Notes under the pieces: generated by a model
What the model was told of the DNA's origin: nothing
The model's database searches: none
Seen by the model: the letters and a program-made list of their open reading frames with translations, nothing else
Translations under genes and position numbers: made by a program
Assembly: GCF_005503625.1 (NCBI RefSeq)
Contig: NZ_SCMX01000046.1
Span: forward strand, 1-55,749
DNA: 55,749 nucleotides
From: Cupriavidus sp. 2SB
GTDB lineage: Bacteria; Pseudomonadota; Gammaproteobacteria; Burkholderiales; Burkholderiaceae
Reading direction: 5' to 3'
Part shown: piece after piece, positions 25,628 through 35,612 of the stretch
Layout: the number at the start of each line of letters is the position of its first letter
Numbering within the stretch: position 1 is the first letter of the stretch

Positions 25628-26938
25628 TCAGGTGGCGGTGTGCGGCGCAGGCGCCGCGGCCGGGCGCGGTTCCAGCGCGGCGCGTACCACAAAGGTCATG
25701 ACGACCGCGAACAACAGCATCGCGGCGAGGAAGTAGAGGCCGGCGGCCAGGCTGCCCGTGGCGTCCTTGATCACGCCGATACCGAACGGGCCCAGGTAGC
25801 CGCCCAGGTTCGCCAGCGAGTTGATCGTGGCAATGCCCACCGCCGCGCTGGCCCCGGTCAGGAACTGGCCCGGCAGCGCCCAGACCACGGCCTGGATCGA
25901 ATAGATCGAGAATGCGGTCAGGCAGATGAACAGGAATTGCAGCGCTGGCGTTTGCACCCAGGCGCTGGCCGCCATGGTGACCGCCGCTGCCGCCGAGACC
26001 ACCACGATATGCCAGTAGCGCTCACCCTTGCGGTCGGAATGGCGCGGCACCAGGTAGAGCCCCGCCACGGCGAACAGGTAGGGGATTGCCGACAACCAGC
26101 CTGTGGTCACGTCGCTGACGCCGAATTGCTTGATGATCGTCGGCAGCCACAGCGACAGCCCGTAGATACTCAGCGGGAAAGGCAGGAACAGCAGCGACAG
26201 CAACAGCACGCGCTTGTCCTTGAGCGCAGCCAGCGGGTTGCCGTGCGACTTCAGCCCGAAAGTCTTCTGGTCGGCTCCCAGTTCGCGCTCGATCCATGCC
26301 CGGTCTCCCGCCGCCAGCCACTTCGCGTCGGCGGGAGACTCCGGGATCAACCGCAGCGTAGGAACGCAGAGCAGTACGGCAGGAAGACCGCTGATGACAA
26401 ACAGCGTCTGCCAGTTCGACAGCCCGAACAGGCCCGGCGTCGACAGCACCCAGCCGGCGATGGGGCCGGTAATGATCAGCGCGATGGGTTGCGCCAGCAC
26501 CAGCAATCCGATGATGCGTGCGCGGTGCCGCATCGGGAACCACTTGGTCAGGAAGTACAGAATGCCCGGATACAGCCCCGCCTCCGCCGCACCCAGCAGG
26601 AATCGCAGCACGTAGAACGTGGTGGCGTTGTGGATCAGCGCCATCAGCATCGTGATGACGCCCCAGGTGAACAGGATGCGCGCAAACCAGCGGCGCGCAC
26701 CGAAGCGCTCCAGGGCCAGGTTGCTCGGCACCTCGCACAGGAAGTAGCCGACGAAAAACAGTCCGGCGCCCAGCCCGTAGGCGGCATCGCTGATGCCAGC
26801 CGCCGCGTTCATGTGCAGCTTGGCAAAGCCCACCACCGAACGGTCGATATAGGCCACCACGTAAATCAACGCCAGGAACGGTATCAACTTGCGCGTCAGC
26901 ATCGCGATGATGCGCGACTCTTCCGATTGATTGCTCAT
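25628..26938 (-). CDS. MFS transporter, anion:cation symporter (ACS) type
   Basis: 436 aa with about 12 membrane segments. Helix 1 shows LIYVVAYIDRSVVGFAKL (ACS consensus YxDRxNxGxA with small changes). Helix 4-5 has AAEAGLYPGILYFLTKWFP, a strong ACS motif. These carriers import sugar acids, tartrate or phthalate-like anions. It lies between the dehydratase and the lyase genes with short gaps (30 and 21 bp), hence probably imports the aldonate or aldarate they degrade. SD CGAGGAGACAACG lies before the ATG. Confidence 0.88.
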   Translation of the reverse strand: MSNQSEESRIIAMLTRKLIPFLALIYVVAYIDRSVVGFAKLHMNAAAGISDAAYGLGAGLFFVGYFLCEVPSNLALERFGARRWFARILFTWGVITMLMALIHNATTFYVLRFLLGAAEAGLYPGILYFLTKWFPMRHRARIIGLLVLAQPIALIITGPIAGWVLSTPGLFGLSNWQTLFVISGLPAVLLCVPTLRLIPESPADAKWLAAGDRAWIERELGADQKTFGLKSHGNPLAALKDKRVLLLSLLFLPFPLSIYGLSLWLPTIIKQFGVSDVTTGWLSAIPYLFAVAGLYLVPRHSDRKGERYWHIVVVSAAAAVTMAASAWVQTPALQFLFICLTAFSIYSIQAVVWALPGQFLTGASAAVGIATINSLANLGGYLGPFGIGVIKDATGSLAAGLYFLAAMLLFAVVMTFVVRAALEPRPAAAPAPHTAT

Positions 26939-26968
26939 CGTTGTCTCCTCGTCTTGTTTTTGGTTTGT

Positions 26969-28711
26969 TCAGTGGGAATGGCGCGGCACGTCAGCGCCGC
27001 GGCAACCTACCAGGAAGTCGAGATCGCAGCCCTCGTCGGCCTGCAGGACGTGCTGCACATAGAGCCGTTGGTAGCCGCCCTGCCCGGCCCGTCCATCGGG
27101 ACCCGGCGGCTGGAATCCCTCCATACGGTCTGCCAGTTCCTCCTGCGTGATGTCGAGGTGCAGCGTGCCGGCGTCGCAGTCGAGTTCGATCCAGTCGCCA
27201 TCGCGCACGGCAGCCAGCGGGCCACCGGCCGCGGCCTCGGGCGCTACGTGCAGCACCACGGTGCCGTAGGCGGTGCCGCTCATGCGCGCATCGGAGATCC
27301 GCACCATGTCCTTGACGCCCTGGCGCAACAGCTTGGGTGGCAGGCCCATGTTGCCCACCTCGGCCATGCCGGGATAGCCCTTGGGTCCGCAGTTCTTCAT
27401 CACGAGTATCGAGTCGGCATCGACATCGAGCGACTCATCGACGATGCGCGCCTTGTAGTGCTCCAGGTTCTCGAACACCACGGCGCGGCCACGGTGCTTC
27501 AGCAGTTCAGGCGTGGCGGCCGACGGCTTGAGTACCGCACCGCGTGGCGCCAGGTTGCCGCGCAGCACGCGGATGCCGCCATCGGCAATCAGCGGTTGGT
27601 CGAGCGGGCGGATGACCTCGTCATTGAAATTGGGCGCCTCGCGGACGTTGTCCCACAGCGAGCGGCCATTGACGGTCAGCGCATCCGGATTCGGCAGCAG
27701 CCCCGCTTCGCCCAGCCGGCGCAGCACCGCAGGCAATCCGCCCGCGTAGTAGAACTCCTCCATCAGGAAACGGCCGGACGGTTGCAGATCGACAATGGTC
27801 GGCGTATCGCGGCCAATGCGGGTCCAGTCCTCCAGTTCCAGCGGCACGCCCATGCGGCCCGCGATGGCCTTCAGGTGGATCACGGCGTTGGTAGAACCTC
27901 CGATGGCCGCGTTGGTGCGGATCGCGTTCTCGAACGCTTCGCGCGTCAGTACTTTGGACAGGCACAGCCCTTCCAGCGCCATCTCGACGATGCGGATACC
28001 GGACATGTGCGCCAGCACGTAGCGGCGTGCGTCCACCGCCGGAATTGCCGCGTTGTGCGGCAGCGTGACGCCTAACGCCTCGGCCATGCAGGCCATGGTG
28101 GATGCGGTGCCCATGGTGTTGCAGGTGCCAGCCGAACGCGACATGCCGGCTTCGGCCGACAAGAAGTGATGCAGGTCGATCTCGCCGGCCTTGAGCGATT
28201 CATGCAACTGCCAGACCGCCGTGCCTGAGCCGATGTCCTTGCCGTCGAGCTTGCCGTTGAGCATCGGTCCCCCGCTGACCACGATGGCCGGGACATCGCA
28301 GCTTGCCGCGCCCATCAGCAGCGCCGGCGTGGTCTTGTCGCAACCGGCCAGCAGCACCACGGCATCGACGGGGTTGCCCCGGATGGCTTCCTCGACGTCC
28401 ATCGCCGCCAGGTTGCGCGTGAGCATCGCCGTGGGACGCAGGTTCGATTCGCCGCTCGAAAACACCGGAAATTCCACCGGGAAACCGCCCGCCTCGTAGA
28501 CGCCGCGCTTCACGTGTTCGGCAATTTTCCGGAAGTGCGCGTTACAGGGTGTCAGTTCCGACCACGTATTGCAGATGCCAATGATCGGCCGGCCATCGAA
28601 CTCGTGATTGGGAATTCCCTGGTTCTTCATCCAGCTTCGGTACATGAAGCCGTTCTTGTCGGCGGTGCCGAACCAGTGGGTGGAGCGGAGCTTGGGTTTC
28701 GAATCCGGCAT
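26969..28711 (-). CDS. IlvD/Edd-family sugar-acid dehydratase (L-arabonate dehydratase-like)
   Basis: 580 aa from the ATG at 28711 (MPDSKPKLRSTHWFGTADKN). The 2Fe-2S cluster cysteines are visible at SELTPCN (C56), LAGCDKTTPA (C124) and SAGTCNTMG (C197). A GGSTNAVIHLKAIA motif near residue 277 and the C-terminal RISDARMSGTAYG motif, which carries the catalytic serine, complete the family pattern. The CDKTTPA form and length match pentonate dehydratases better than dihydroxy-acid dehydratase. It is first gene of the operon, divergent from a LysR regulator. Exact substrate is inferred. Confidence 0.85.
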   Translation of the reverse strand: MPDSKPKLRSTHWFGTADKNGFMYRSWMKNQGIPNHEFDGRPIIGICNTWSELTPCNAHFRKIAEHVKRGVYEAGGFPVEFPVFSSGESNLRPTAMLTRNLAAMDVEEAIRGNPVDAVVLLAGCDKTTPALLMGAASCDVPAIVVSGGPMLNGKLDGKDIGSGTAVWQLHESLKAGEIDLHHFLSAEAGMSRSAGTCNTMGTASTMACMAEALGVTLPHNAAIPAVDARRYVLAHMSGIRIVEMALEGLCLSKVLTREAFENAIRTNAAIGGSTNAVIHLKAIAGRMGVPLELEDWTRIGRDTPTIVDLQPSGRFLMEEFYYAGGLPAVLRRLGEAGLLPNPDALTVNGRSLWDNVREAPNFNDEVIRPLDQPLIADGGIRVLRGNLAPRGAVLKPSAATPELLKHRGRAVVFENLEHYKARIVDESLDVDADSILVMKNCGPKGYPGMAEVGNMGLPPKLLRQGVKDMVRISDARMSGTAYGTVVLHVAPEAAAGGPLAAVRDGDWIELDCDAGTLHLDITQEELADRMEGFQPPGPDGRAGQGGYQRLYVQHVLQADEGCDLDFLVGCRGADVPRHSH

Positions 28712-28935
28712 GAGGGTTCCTGAATACGGCGGACGCATGCGGCGAGGCGGGACACGAGGCCGGCGTCGGGCATGACATCGGGTTGGGGCAATGAAGGGCG
28801 TCTCCCGCCCGGGGTGCGCGAGTGGCGCGGGCGATTGTTGTTTTCGAATGAGCGGCAGTCTACGCACCTATCGGATATGCTTCCAATGAAAAAGCACGCC
28901 GCTGCGATACCGATTCACGCATTGGTAATAACCCT

Positions 28936-29898
28936 ATGCCCACCGCTCCCCCGTGGTACATCCGCGCCCGTCTCAAGACACGGCAGTTGCTGTTGCTCGT
29001 GGCGTTGGCCGAAGAAGGCAACATCCACCGCGCCGCTGCCGTGCTGAACATGACCCAGCCGGCGGCATCTAAGCTGCTTCGTGAACTCGAGGAAATGCTG
29101 GGCGTTCCGCTGTTCGAACGCTTGCCACGCGGGATGCGGCCAACACGCTATGGCGACGCCATGATCCGTCATGCGCGCGCGGTGGTCGGCAGCCTGGATC
29201 AGGCGCAGGAGGAGGTCATGGCGCTGCAGGCCGGGCGGCTCGGCCACGTGGCCGTTGGCGCGATCACCTCGCCTGGCGTCACGCTACTGCCACCGGCCGT
29301 GGCAATGCTCAAGCGGGAAAGCCCCGGCCTGCGCATATCGCTGGAAATCGAGAACAGCAACGTACTGCTTGAACGGCTGGCACAGGAGAAGCTCGACCTC
29401 GTGGTGGCACGCCTGTTCGCCGAGCATGACAAGCTGCACCTGCGCTACGAGCCACTGGCCGCCGAGCCTGTCTGCGTGGTGGTACGCCGCGATCATCCGC
29501 TGCTGCGCGCGGCGGCGCTGTCGCTGGCCGATCTCGAACGCGCGGGCTGGATCGTCCCGCCAGCAGGCAGCGTGCTGCGCCACCGCTTCGACCTGATGTT
29601 CCAGCGCGCCAGCCTGATTCCACCCACCAATGTCGTGGAAACTGCCGCGCTGTTGTTCGTGACGCAGATGATCGAGTCCAGCGACATGCTGGGCGTGCTG
29701 GCCGCCGATGTCGCCGCGTACTACGCCAGGCACGGCATGGTGGCAATCCTGCCGCTCGACGTGCCTTGCCACATGGATGATTTCGGCATCATCACGCGCA
29801 CTGACCGGCTGCTGTCTCCGGCCGCCGAGCAGATGGCCGAAGCACTGCGGACCGTATCGAGTGCGATATACGGCGACGCGGAGAGCGCCAGACATTGA
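28936..29898 (+). CDS. LysR-family transcriptional regulator (GbpR-like)
   Basis: 320 aa. The winged HTH near residues 15-75: QLLLLVALAEEGNIHRAAAV, NMTQPAASKLLRELEEMLGV and LFERLPRGMRPTRYGD. The effector-binding half includes VAVGAITSPGVTLLPPAVAM and VVRRDHPLLRAAAL. The 'LPRGMRPT.YG' form is typical of the GbpR subgroup that controls sugar-related uptake. The 224-bp divergent gap to the dehydratase gene suggests that it regulates that operon. Confidence 0.88.
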   Translation: MPTAPPWYIRARLKTRQLLLLVALAEEGNIHRAAAVLNMTQPAASKLLRELEEMLGVPLFERLPRGMRPTRYGDAMIRHARAVVGSLDQAQEEVMALQAGRLGHVAVGAITSPGVTLLPPAVAMLKRESPGLRISLEIENSNVLLERLAQEKLDLVVARLFAEHDKLHLRYEPLAAEPVCVVVRRDHPLLRAAALSLADLERAGWIVPPAGSVLRHRFDLMFQRASLIPPTNVVETAALLFVTQMIESSDMLGVLAADVAAYYARHGMVAILPLDVPCHMDDFGIITRTDRLLSPAAEQMAEALRTVSSAIYGDAESARH

Positions 29899-29947
29899 AT
29901 ACGGTGACGCCTCGATACGGTGGAGCGTGGGATACGCGCTTCGTCCT

Positions 29948-30919
29948 TCATGAAACGCGCTCGCGAAGCCTGCGCGGCGAGAACTTGAGACTCAGCAGCA
30001 CGGATAGCAGGATCACCGTACCGACAATGGCGAGCGACCATTGCACGGGCATATGAAACCACGGGGCAGCCAACATCTTGCCGCCGATGAAGATCAGCAC
30101 CAGGGCGAGCCCGTACTTGAGAAGGTGAAAGCGCAGCGACATGTCTGCCAGCAGGAAATAGAGTGCACGCAACCCCATGATGGCAAAGATGTTGGAGGTG
30201 AAGACGATGAAGGGGTCGGTGGTGACCGCAAAGATTGCCGGGATGCTGTCCACGGCGAAGACCAGGTCGCTGGCCTCGATCATGATCAACACCAGGAACA
30301 TCGGCGTGGCCCAACGCATACCGTCGATCCGCACAAAGAACTTGTCGTTGTGAAATGCAGTTGTGATGCGCATGTGGCGGCGCAGCCAGCGCAATAGCGG
30401 ATTCCTCTCCAGGTCAGGCTGTTTCTCCGCAAATACAAGCATCTTGATGCCGGTGATCACCAGAAAGACACCGAAGACATACAGGACCCAGGCGAATTCG
30501 CTGACGAGCCATACACCGGCCAGGATCATGCCCGCACGCATCACGATGGCGCCGAGTACGCCGTAGAGCAGCACCCGCCGCTGCAATTCGGGGGGCACCG
30601 CAAAGAAGCTGAAGATCATGACGAAGACAAACATGTTGTCGATCGACAGCGACTGTTCGATCAGGTAGCCGGTGATGAACTCCAGTGCCTTACTGTTGGC
30701 GATGTCGCGGCTGGCATGCGTGTCGAGATACCACCAGAGCAGACCGGCAAACGTGCCCGCCATCGTCATCCATGCCACGACCCAGATGCCCGCTTCCCTG
30801 ACCGAGACGCGATGCGCCTTGTTGCCACCGAAAACGAACAGGTCCAGCGCCAACATCGTCAGCACGAACACCACGAAGCCAGCCCACATCGGACCGGTAG
30901 CGAACGATTCCATCATCAT
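29948..30919 (-). CDS. TerC-family integral membrane protein (Alx-like)
   Basis: 323 aa with about 9 membrane helices. TerC hallmarks: LIEQSLSIDNMFVFVMIFSF (residues ~87-106) and the matching LVLIMIEASDLVFAVDSIPA (~210-229), each with acidic residues inside the membrane. The N-terminus has ALDLFVFGGNKAHRVSVREA. Relatives (Alx, MeeF) export manganese or calcium or give tellurite resistance; the role here is not determinable. Three ATGs in a row start it (30919). I looked for a Mn-sensing yybP-ykoY leader in the 129-bp gap and did not see one. Confidence 0.88.
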   Translation of the reverse strand: MMMESFATGPMWAGFVVFVLTMLALDLFVFGGNKAHRVSVREAGIWVVAWMTMAGTFAGLLWWYLDTHASRDIANSKALEFITGYLIEQSLSIDNMFVFVMIFSFFAVPPELQRRVLLYGVLGAIVMRAGMILAGVWLVSEFAWVLYVFGVFLVITGIKMLVFAEKQPDLERNPLLRWLRRHMRITTAFHNDKFFVRIDGMRWATPMFLVLIMIEASDLVFAVDSIPAIFAVTTDPFIVFTSNIFAIMGLRALYFLLADMSLRFHLLKYGLALVLIFIGGKMLAAPWFHMPVQWSLAIVGTVILLSVLLSLKFSPRRLRERVS

Positions 30920-31048
30920 GATTGCGTGGGCAAGGGATGCCGGCCGTACGTCCGATTTGCAGCGGCCGGCAGATTGGCGATCCAGAATCCGGCGCGGAAG
31001 CGCTTTACTCTCTCAGCCGCCGAGCAGGTTTCCGACGCGCGATGGCAT

Positions 31049-31555
31049 TCATGCCTGACTGGCCAGAAGCAAGGCGAGACCGGCACCCAACCCTGCCGGT
31101 ATGCCGACGCGCTCGATCAATGGGGCGGGCGGGCCGCCAATGACCTCGACGGGAACGGGGCAACTCTCCAGCAACTGGTTGGTGAGGGAATGCTCCACCG
31201 CACGCACCAGCGCGCTCTTGCGCGCGGTGCCGATCAGCACGCGGTCGCAGTGCAACCGCTGCGCCACATCCACGATACTCCGCACCGTCTCGCCTATCTG
31301 GAGGTGCTCGGCAAACGGCACGCCAGCCGCATGGAACATCGCTCTGGCCGCGGCAAGCTCCTCGTCGGCACGTTCGCGCTGGAAGTCGTCGCGTAGCGTG
31401 CGTTCGATGTAGTGGTTCACATTGCGCGAGAACGGGGGCTGAACGTTCAACAAATGGATATGACGGGCCTCGCCCTGAAGGTATTCTCCGATAGCCTGCC
31501 GTACCGCCAGCAATGCGCTCGGCGAACCGTCGCAAGGTACAAGTAGCGTGGCCAT
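31049..31555 (-). CDS. Universal stress protein UspA family
   Basis: 168 aa from the ATG at 31555 with AGGAGG nearby. It starts MATLLVPCDGSPSALLAVRQ (ATP-binding type aspartate at position 9). In the second half it has DRVLIGTARKSALVRAVEHS and LTNQLLESCPVPVEVI, corresponding to the family's GxxGxxxxxxGSVS/NxVLxxxxxPVxVV region with the glycine motif changed (GTARKSALVRAVEHSLTN). A hydrophobic C-terminal tail (IPAGLGAGLALLLASQA) is unusual. It is divergent from nhaR and upstream of the TerC gene on the same strand. Confidence 0.85.
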   Translation of the reverse strand: MATLLVPCDGSPSALLAVRQAIGEYLQGEARHIHLLNVQPPFSRNVNHYIERTLRDDFQRERADEELAAARAMFHAAGVPFAEHLQIGETVRSIVDVAQRLHCDRVLIGTARKSALVRAVEHSLTNQLLESCPVPVEVIGGPPAPLIERVGIPAGLGAGLALLLASQA

Positions 31556-31752
31556 GTCTGTGCCTCCTGGAGGGGCGTGCACGCACGTCAGGACCGCGAC
31601 CGCCGGGGTCCTGGTGGTCTGCACTCACTGCAGTCGATAACTGCAATCTAGGGGGTAAACCTCCCAGCGAAAAGCAGATTGTTCGGATACCATCATTCGA
31701 AAAAACGGGAGGATTTCGCCTGCAAGACCAGGCGCCGACAAGGGCAATCCTC

Positions 31753-32685
31753 ATGAACTACAAGCACCTGCACTACTTCTATCACGTAGCCAGGCTGGGT
31801 AGCGTCAGCCTGGCCAGCAAACGCCTGCATCTGTCGCCACAGACCATTAGCGGACAAATTCAGTTGTTCGAGGCATGCCTCGGCACACCGCTATTCGCCA
31901 AGAGCGGCCGTGGCTTGCAGCTCACGGAATCGGGGCGCATGGTGTTGGGGTATGCCGAAGCCATCTTCTCGATGGGCGCGGAACTCGAGGAAGCCGTACG
32001 GGCGTCGCCCTGCCAAGGCAAACCCCTGGAATTCCGCGTGGGCGTTGCTGACGCGGTGCCGAAAACCATCGCTTGCCGGCTGATCGAACCGGCGACGCAA
32101 TTGCCTGGACCCGTCCGCATTGTGTGCCGCGAATGGAAGCTCGAACTGTTGCTTGCCGAACTGGCCCTTCACCGCATCGATCTCGTCATCGCCGATGCGC
32201 CGATTCCTTCGGCGGTCAGCATACGCGCCTTCAATCACCGGCTCGGCGGCTCGGGGATCAGCTTCTTTGCCGCCCCGGCGCTGCACGACCTCTGCAAGCA
32301 GCCCTTCCCTGCGTGTCTCGACGGGGCGCCAATGCTCATGCCCGCAGAGGATTCCGCGGTTGGGCAGCGACTGCGGCAGTGGCTGCAGTCGCTGTCGCTA
32401 ACCCCGCGCATCGTTGGCGAATGCGATGACAGCGCACTCGCCAAGGAATTTGGCCGTCGCGGGCTCGGCATCTTTATCGGACCCACCGTGCTGGAGCAAG
32501 ACATCGAAAACCAGTTCGGTGCGCGCGCACTCGGTGCGACCTCGGAAGTTGCAGAAGAGTTCTTTGCCATCTCCGTTGAACGCCGCATCACGCATCCATG
32601 CGTGACAGCGATTACCGCGTCCGCGCGTAACGAACTGTTTGCGAGGACAGCACGAGATCGACGGTCACGTCGCCCCGGCACCTGA
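31753..32685 (+). CDS. nhaR: NhaR-like LysR-family regulator
   Basis: 310 aa. The N-terminus MNYKHLHYFYHVARLGSVSL and LSPQTISGQIQLFEACLGTP is close to NhaR, the activator of Na+/H+ antiporter genes. Further NhaR-like blocks are FRVGVADAVPKTIACRLIEP, LVIADAPIPSAVSIRAFNHR and FGRRGLGIFIGPTVLEQDIE. No antiporter gene is adjacent; the divergent neighbour is the UspA gene. A TTCG...CGAA dyad (31682-31700) in the shared 197-bp gap could be its site (weak). Confidence 0.85.
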   Translation: MNYKHLHYFYHVARLGSVSLASKRLHLSPQTISGQIQLFEACLGTPLFAKSGRGLQLTESGRMVLGYAEAIFSMGAELEEAVRASPCQGKPLEFRVGVADAVPKTIACRLIEPATQLPGPVRIVCREWKLELLLAELALHRIDLVIADAPIPSAVSIRAFNHRLGGSGISFFAAPALHDLCKQPFPACLDGAPMLMPAEDSAVGQRLRQWLQSLSLTPRIVGECDDSALAKEFGRRGLGIFIGPTVLEQDIENQFGARALGATSEVAEEFFAISVERRITHPCVTAITASARNELFARTARDRRSRRPGT

Positions 32686-32892
32686 ACCCGATTCGTACAC
32701 GGGTTTCGATTGTCTACGACGGAGGGCGTAACGGCAGCAGACGATGGTCGCACCACCCGGCGCTTCCCCTGCAAAAATACTGCGTCGAAGCGCATGTTTT
32801 GCGCGCGCAATCCGCTTTGGGAATGCTAGGCTGAAGCCCTTTTGCAAGCTGGGCACCGACTCTGCGGTTGCCATTTCTCAAGGAGCTTAAGC

Positions 32893-33360
32893 ATGACGAC
32901 TCAACCAGGTTCGCCCGAAAAGAAAACCGCCTACTGGGGCGTTCCGTGGGAAGACGCCTATGGCTATGCGAAAGCGGTGCAGGTAGGTAACGACATCTAC
33001 GTGTCCGGTCAACTCAGCCACGACAGCCATGGCAATCTGATCGCGCCAGCCGCGCTTGACGCGAACGGCAAGCCGAGCGACTTCTCCACCATGGAAGCCC
33101 AGATGCGTGCCACCTACGAGAACCTCGCCACCCTTCTCGGTCGATTCGGCGCAACGCTGGACAATGTCGTGGAAGAGACCGTCTACGTTCTCGATGTCGA
33201 CGCGGCCTTCGCCATGGCAGGCAAGGTCCGCAAGGCGGCATACGGCACAGAGCGCCCGCAATGTGCCAGCAACCTGATCGGCGTCTCCCGACTGGCCATG
33301 CCGCCGCAGTTGATCGAAATTGCCTGCAAGGCCGTGCTGAGTCCGACAGCAACGGCCTGA
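32893..33360 (+). CDS. RidA (YjgF/UK114) family protein
   Basis: 155 aa from the ATG at 32893, SD AAGGAGCTT. Family blocks: YGYAKAVQVGNDIYVSGQLS near residue 24, ATYENLATLLGRFGATLDNV near 75, and the C-terminal PQCASNLIGVSRLAMPPQLI plus EIACKAVL, with the terminal acidic residue. These proteins deaminate reactive enamines or imines. It is monocistronic between nhaR and a convergent small gene. It is the second RidA-type gene in the window and is not close in sequence to the one at 5303-5788. Confidence 0.88.
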   Translation: MTTQPGSPEKKTAYWGVPWEDAYGYAKAVQVGNDIYVSGQLSHDSHGNLIAPAALDANGKPSDFSTMEAQMRATYENLATLLGRFGATLDNVVEETVYVLDVDAAFAMAGKVRKAAYGTERPQCASNLIGVSRLAMPPQLIEIACKAVLSPTATA

Positions 33361-33362
33361 GG

Positions 33363-33638
33363 TCAGCGCCCGCGTGTGGTGACGTCGGGTAGCGGACGGC
33401 AATCGCTGCCATTCCAGCTCGCTGGAGATAGCGATACGCCGCCGCTTCGTCCCCAAGCACCGAAATAGGGCGTGCAGCGGCGCGCGGGGTCCAGCGGCAC
33501 GAACACTGCGGTGTCATCGTCGTAGATCTCCGCAACGAGACAATCCGACGGCGAGCCGGGATCGCAGGCGAGCGCCCCGCATTCGAGCACATGGCCGACG
33601 TGGTATGCCAGGCCTGCATCAATGCCGCGCCGGATCAT
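33363..33638 (-). CDS. Small hypothetical protein downstream of actP
   Basis: 91 aa from the ATG at 33638, 16 bp after the actP stop. No family recognised. It has four cysteines (ECGALACD, DCLVAEI, RRCTPYF), an acidic YDDDTAVFVPLDP stretch and a hydrophilic C-terminus. Same-strand position directly behind actP suggests co-transcription. Coding status is uncertain, since evidence is limited to an open frame and a plausible composition. Confidence 0.4.
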   Translation of the reverse strand: MIRRGIDAGLAYHVGHVLECGALACDPGSPSDCLVAEIYDDDTAVFVPLDPARRCTPYFGAWGRSGGVSLSPASWNGSDCRPLPDVTTRGR

Positions 33639-33654
33639 GTCAGACACCCTGCGT

Positions 33655-35310
33655 TCAGTGCGCGGCAGCTTCTCCTGCACCGATGCCGGTTTCCGAGCGC
33701 AGTTCCTGCGCCTCGAATCCCGCCTTGTCGAGCAGGGCCCGTTTGGACCTGTCGGTGACCGAGAACAGCCAGATGCCGACGAATCCGATCGTCATCGAGA
33801 ACAGTGCCGGCGAGGTGTAGGGGAACGGCGCGCTCTTGAAGTGGAACACGTCGACCCACACTGCCTGCGACAGTACGGTGAGTACCACCGCCGACAACAG
33901 GCCCAGGAAGCCACCGATCATCGCACCGCGTGTGGTGCAGCCCTTCCACAACACCGAGAGAAAGAGCACCGGGAAGTTGGCCGATGCCGCGACCGCAAAC
34001 GCTAGTGACACCATGAACGCGATGTTCTGCTTTTCGAACACGATGCCCAGCACCACGGCTATGACGCCGAGCACAACCGTGGTGATCTTGGACACGCGCA
34101 ACTCCATGGCACTGGTTGCCTTGCCGTGCTTGAAGACGGTCTGGTAGAGGTCGTGGGACACCGCCGAGGCGCCCGCCAGCGTCAGCCCTGCCACAACGGC
34201 CAGGATGGTCGCGAATGCCACGGCCGAGATAAAGCCCAGGAAGACGTTGCCACCCACCGCATTGGCCAGGTGAACGGCCGCCATGTTGACGCCGCCCAAC
34301 AGCTTGCCGCTGCCATCCTGAAAACTGGCATTGGTACTCACCAGCACGATCGCACCAAAGCCGATGATGAACGTGAGGATGTAGAAATAGCCAATCCAGG
34401 TGGTCGCCCAGAACACTGACTTGCGGGCTTCCTTGGCATTGGGCACCGTGAAAAAGCGCATCAGGATGTGCGGCAGGCCGGCAGTGCCGAACATCAGCGC
34501 AATCCCGAACGAGATGGCCGATATCGGATCCTTGATGAAGTTGCCCGGACTCATGATGGAGTCCTTCTTCGCATGCACTTCTACCGCCTTGGCAAACAGC
34601 GCCTCAGGGCTGAAATGGAACTGGGCCAGCACCATGAACGCCATGAACGACGCGCCGCCCAGCAGCAGGCATGCCTTGATGATCTGTACCCATGTGGTGG
34701 CCGTCATGCCACCAAACAGCACGTAGATCATCATCAGCGCGCCCACGATGACAACTGCCACCCAGTACTCGAGCCCGAACAGCAACTTGATCAACTGGCC
34801 AGCCCCCACCATCTGCGCGATGAGATAGAACGCCACCACCACCAGCGTGCCGGATGCCGCGAACGCTCGGATGGGTGCCTGCTTGAATCGATACGCGGCC
34901 ACGTCGGCAAATGTGAAGCGCCCCAGGTTGCGCAGCCGCTCGGCCATCAGGAACGTGATGATTGGCCACCCCACGAGAAAGCCGATCGAATAGATCAGTC
35001 CGTCATACCCGCTGGTGTACACGGCTGCGGAAATCCCGAGGAAGGACGCTGCAGACATGAAGTCGCCCGCGATGGCCAGACCGTTCTGGAAGCCGGTGAT
35101 GCCACCGCCGGTGTAGAACGTGGCGGCGGATTTGGTCTTCTTGGCCGCCCACTTGGTGATGAACAGCGTACCGACCACAAACACCACGAACATGCCGATG
35201 GCCGTCCAGTTGGTGGCCTGTTTCACGGCCTGCCCCAAGTCTCCCCCGGCAGCGAAGACGCTGGCGGAAAGCAGCAGCGCGACGGCGCCGGATAGATGTT
35301 GAAACTTCAT
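33655..35310 (-). CDS. actP: Cation/acetate symporter ActP
   Basis: 551 aa from the ATG at 35310, which overlaps the yjcH stop by 4 bp (ATGA). It has a signal-like first helix ([18 protein letters not shown]) and then about 13 membrane segments of the sodium:solute symporter fold. Typical blocks: [60 protein letters not shown] and [22 protein letters not shown] text near residue 380. It imports acetate and other short carboxylates at low concentration. With yjcH it forms the usual pair; acs is not adjacent here. Confidence 0.94.
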   Translation of the reverse strand: MKFQHLSGAVALLLSASVFAAGGDLGQAVKQATNWTAIGMFVVFVVGTLFITKWAAKKTKSAATFYTGGGITGFQNGLAIAGDFMSAASFLGISAAVYTSGYDGLIYSIGFLVGWPIITFLMAERLRNLGRFTFADVAAYRFKQAPIRAFAASGTLVVVAFYLIAQMVGAGQLIKLLFGLEYWVAVVIVGALMMIYVLFGGMTATTWVQIIKACLLLGGASFMAFMVLAQFHFSPEALFAKAVEVHAKKDSIMSPGNFIKDPISAISFGIALMFGTAGLPHILMRFFTVPNAKEARKSVFWATTWIGYFYILTFIIGFGAIVLVSTNASFQDGSGKLLGGVNMAAVHLANAVGGNVFLGFISAVAFATILAVVAGLTLAGASAVSHDLYQTVFKHGKATSAMELRVSKITTVVLGVIAVVLGIVFEKQNIAFMVSLAFAVAASANFPVLFLSVLWKGCTTRGAMIGGFLGLLSAVVLTVLSQAVWVDVFHFKSAPFPYTSPALFSMTIGFVGIWLFSVTDRSKRALLDKAGFEAQELRSETGIGAGEAAAH

Positions 35311-35612
35311 GCGACCTCCTGCTTGATGCGGTCGGTGAGGTCGTCGTACACGCGGTTGGCGTGCCACACGTAGAGTCCCGTGAGCAGCACGGTAAAAAGA
35401 ATCACGAACAGCCCGATCGGCATGCCCCAGGTCATCACACCCTGCCCCACGCGTGCGGCCAGCAGTTCCTTGTCGAACGCAATGACCAGCACGTAGCCGT
35501 AGTACACCACGAGCATTACCGCTGTCAGCATCCATCCCAGCCGCCCACGCCGCCGCACCAGTTCACGATATTGCCGGCTGGCCTTCAACTTCATGATCAG
35601 ATCATCTTGCAT
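35307..35612 (-). CDS. yjcH: DUF485 inner-membrane protein YjcH
   Basis: 101 aa from the ATG at 35612, SD AGGAGACAACG. Two membrane helices ([20 protein letters not shown] and [20 protein letters not shown]) with the family's charged start ([13 protein letters not shown]) and a C-terminal [16 protein letters not shown]. It is the customary partner of ActP, translationally coupled to it; its molecular role is unknown. Confidence 0.92.
   Translation of the reverse strand: MQDDLIMKLKASRQYRELVRRRGRLGWMLTAVMLVVYYGYVLVIAFDKELLAARVGQGVMTWGMPIGLFVILFTVLLTGLYVWHANRVYDDLTDRIKQEVA

Noticed and set aside
24659..28075. A 1,138-codon open frame on the plus strand
   Set aside because: It lies antisense to three well-recognised genes (lyase, MFS, dehydratase). 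Its translation is rich in Arg/Gln/His with no recognisable domain. Long antisense frames are common at this GC content.
30920..31048. Manganese (yybP-ykoY) riboswitch before the TerC-family gene
   Set aside because: I could not find the conserved loop sequences of that aptamer in the 129-bp leader.
31682..31700. TTCG-N11-CGAA dyad as an NhaR operator
   Set aside because: It fits the loose LysR T-N11-A form, but that pattern is too common to support a separate feature.
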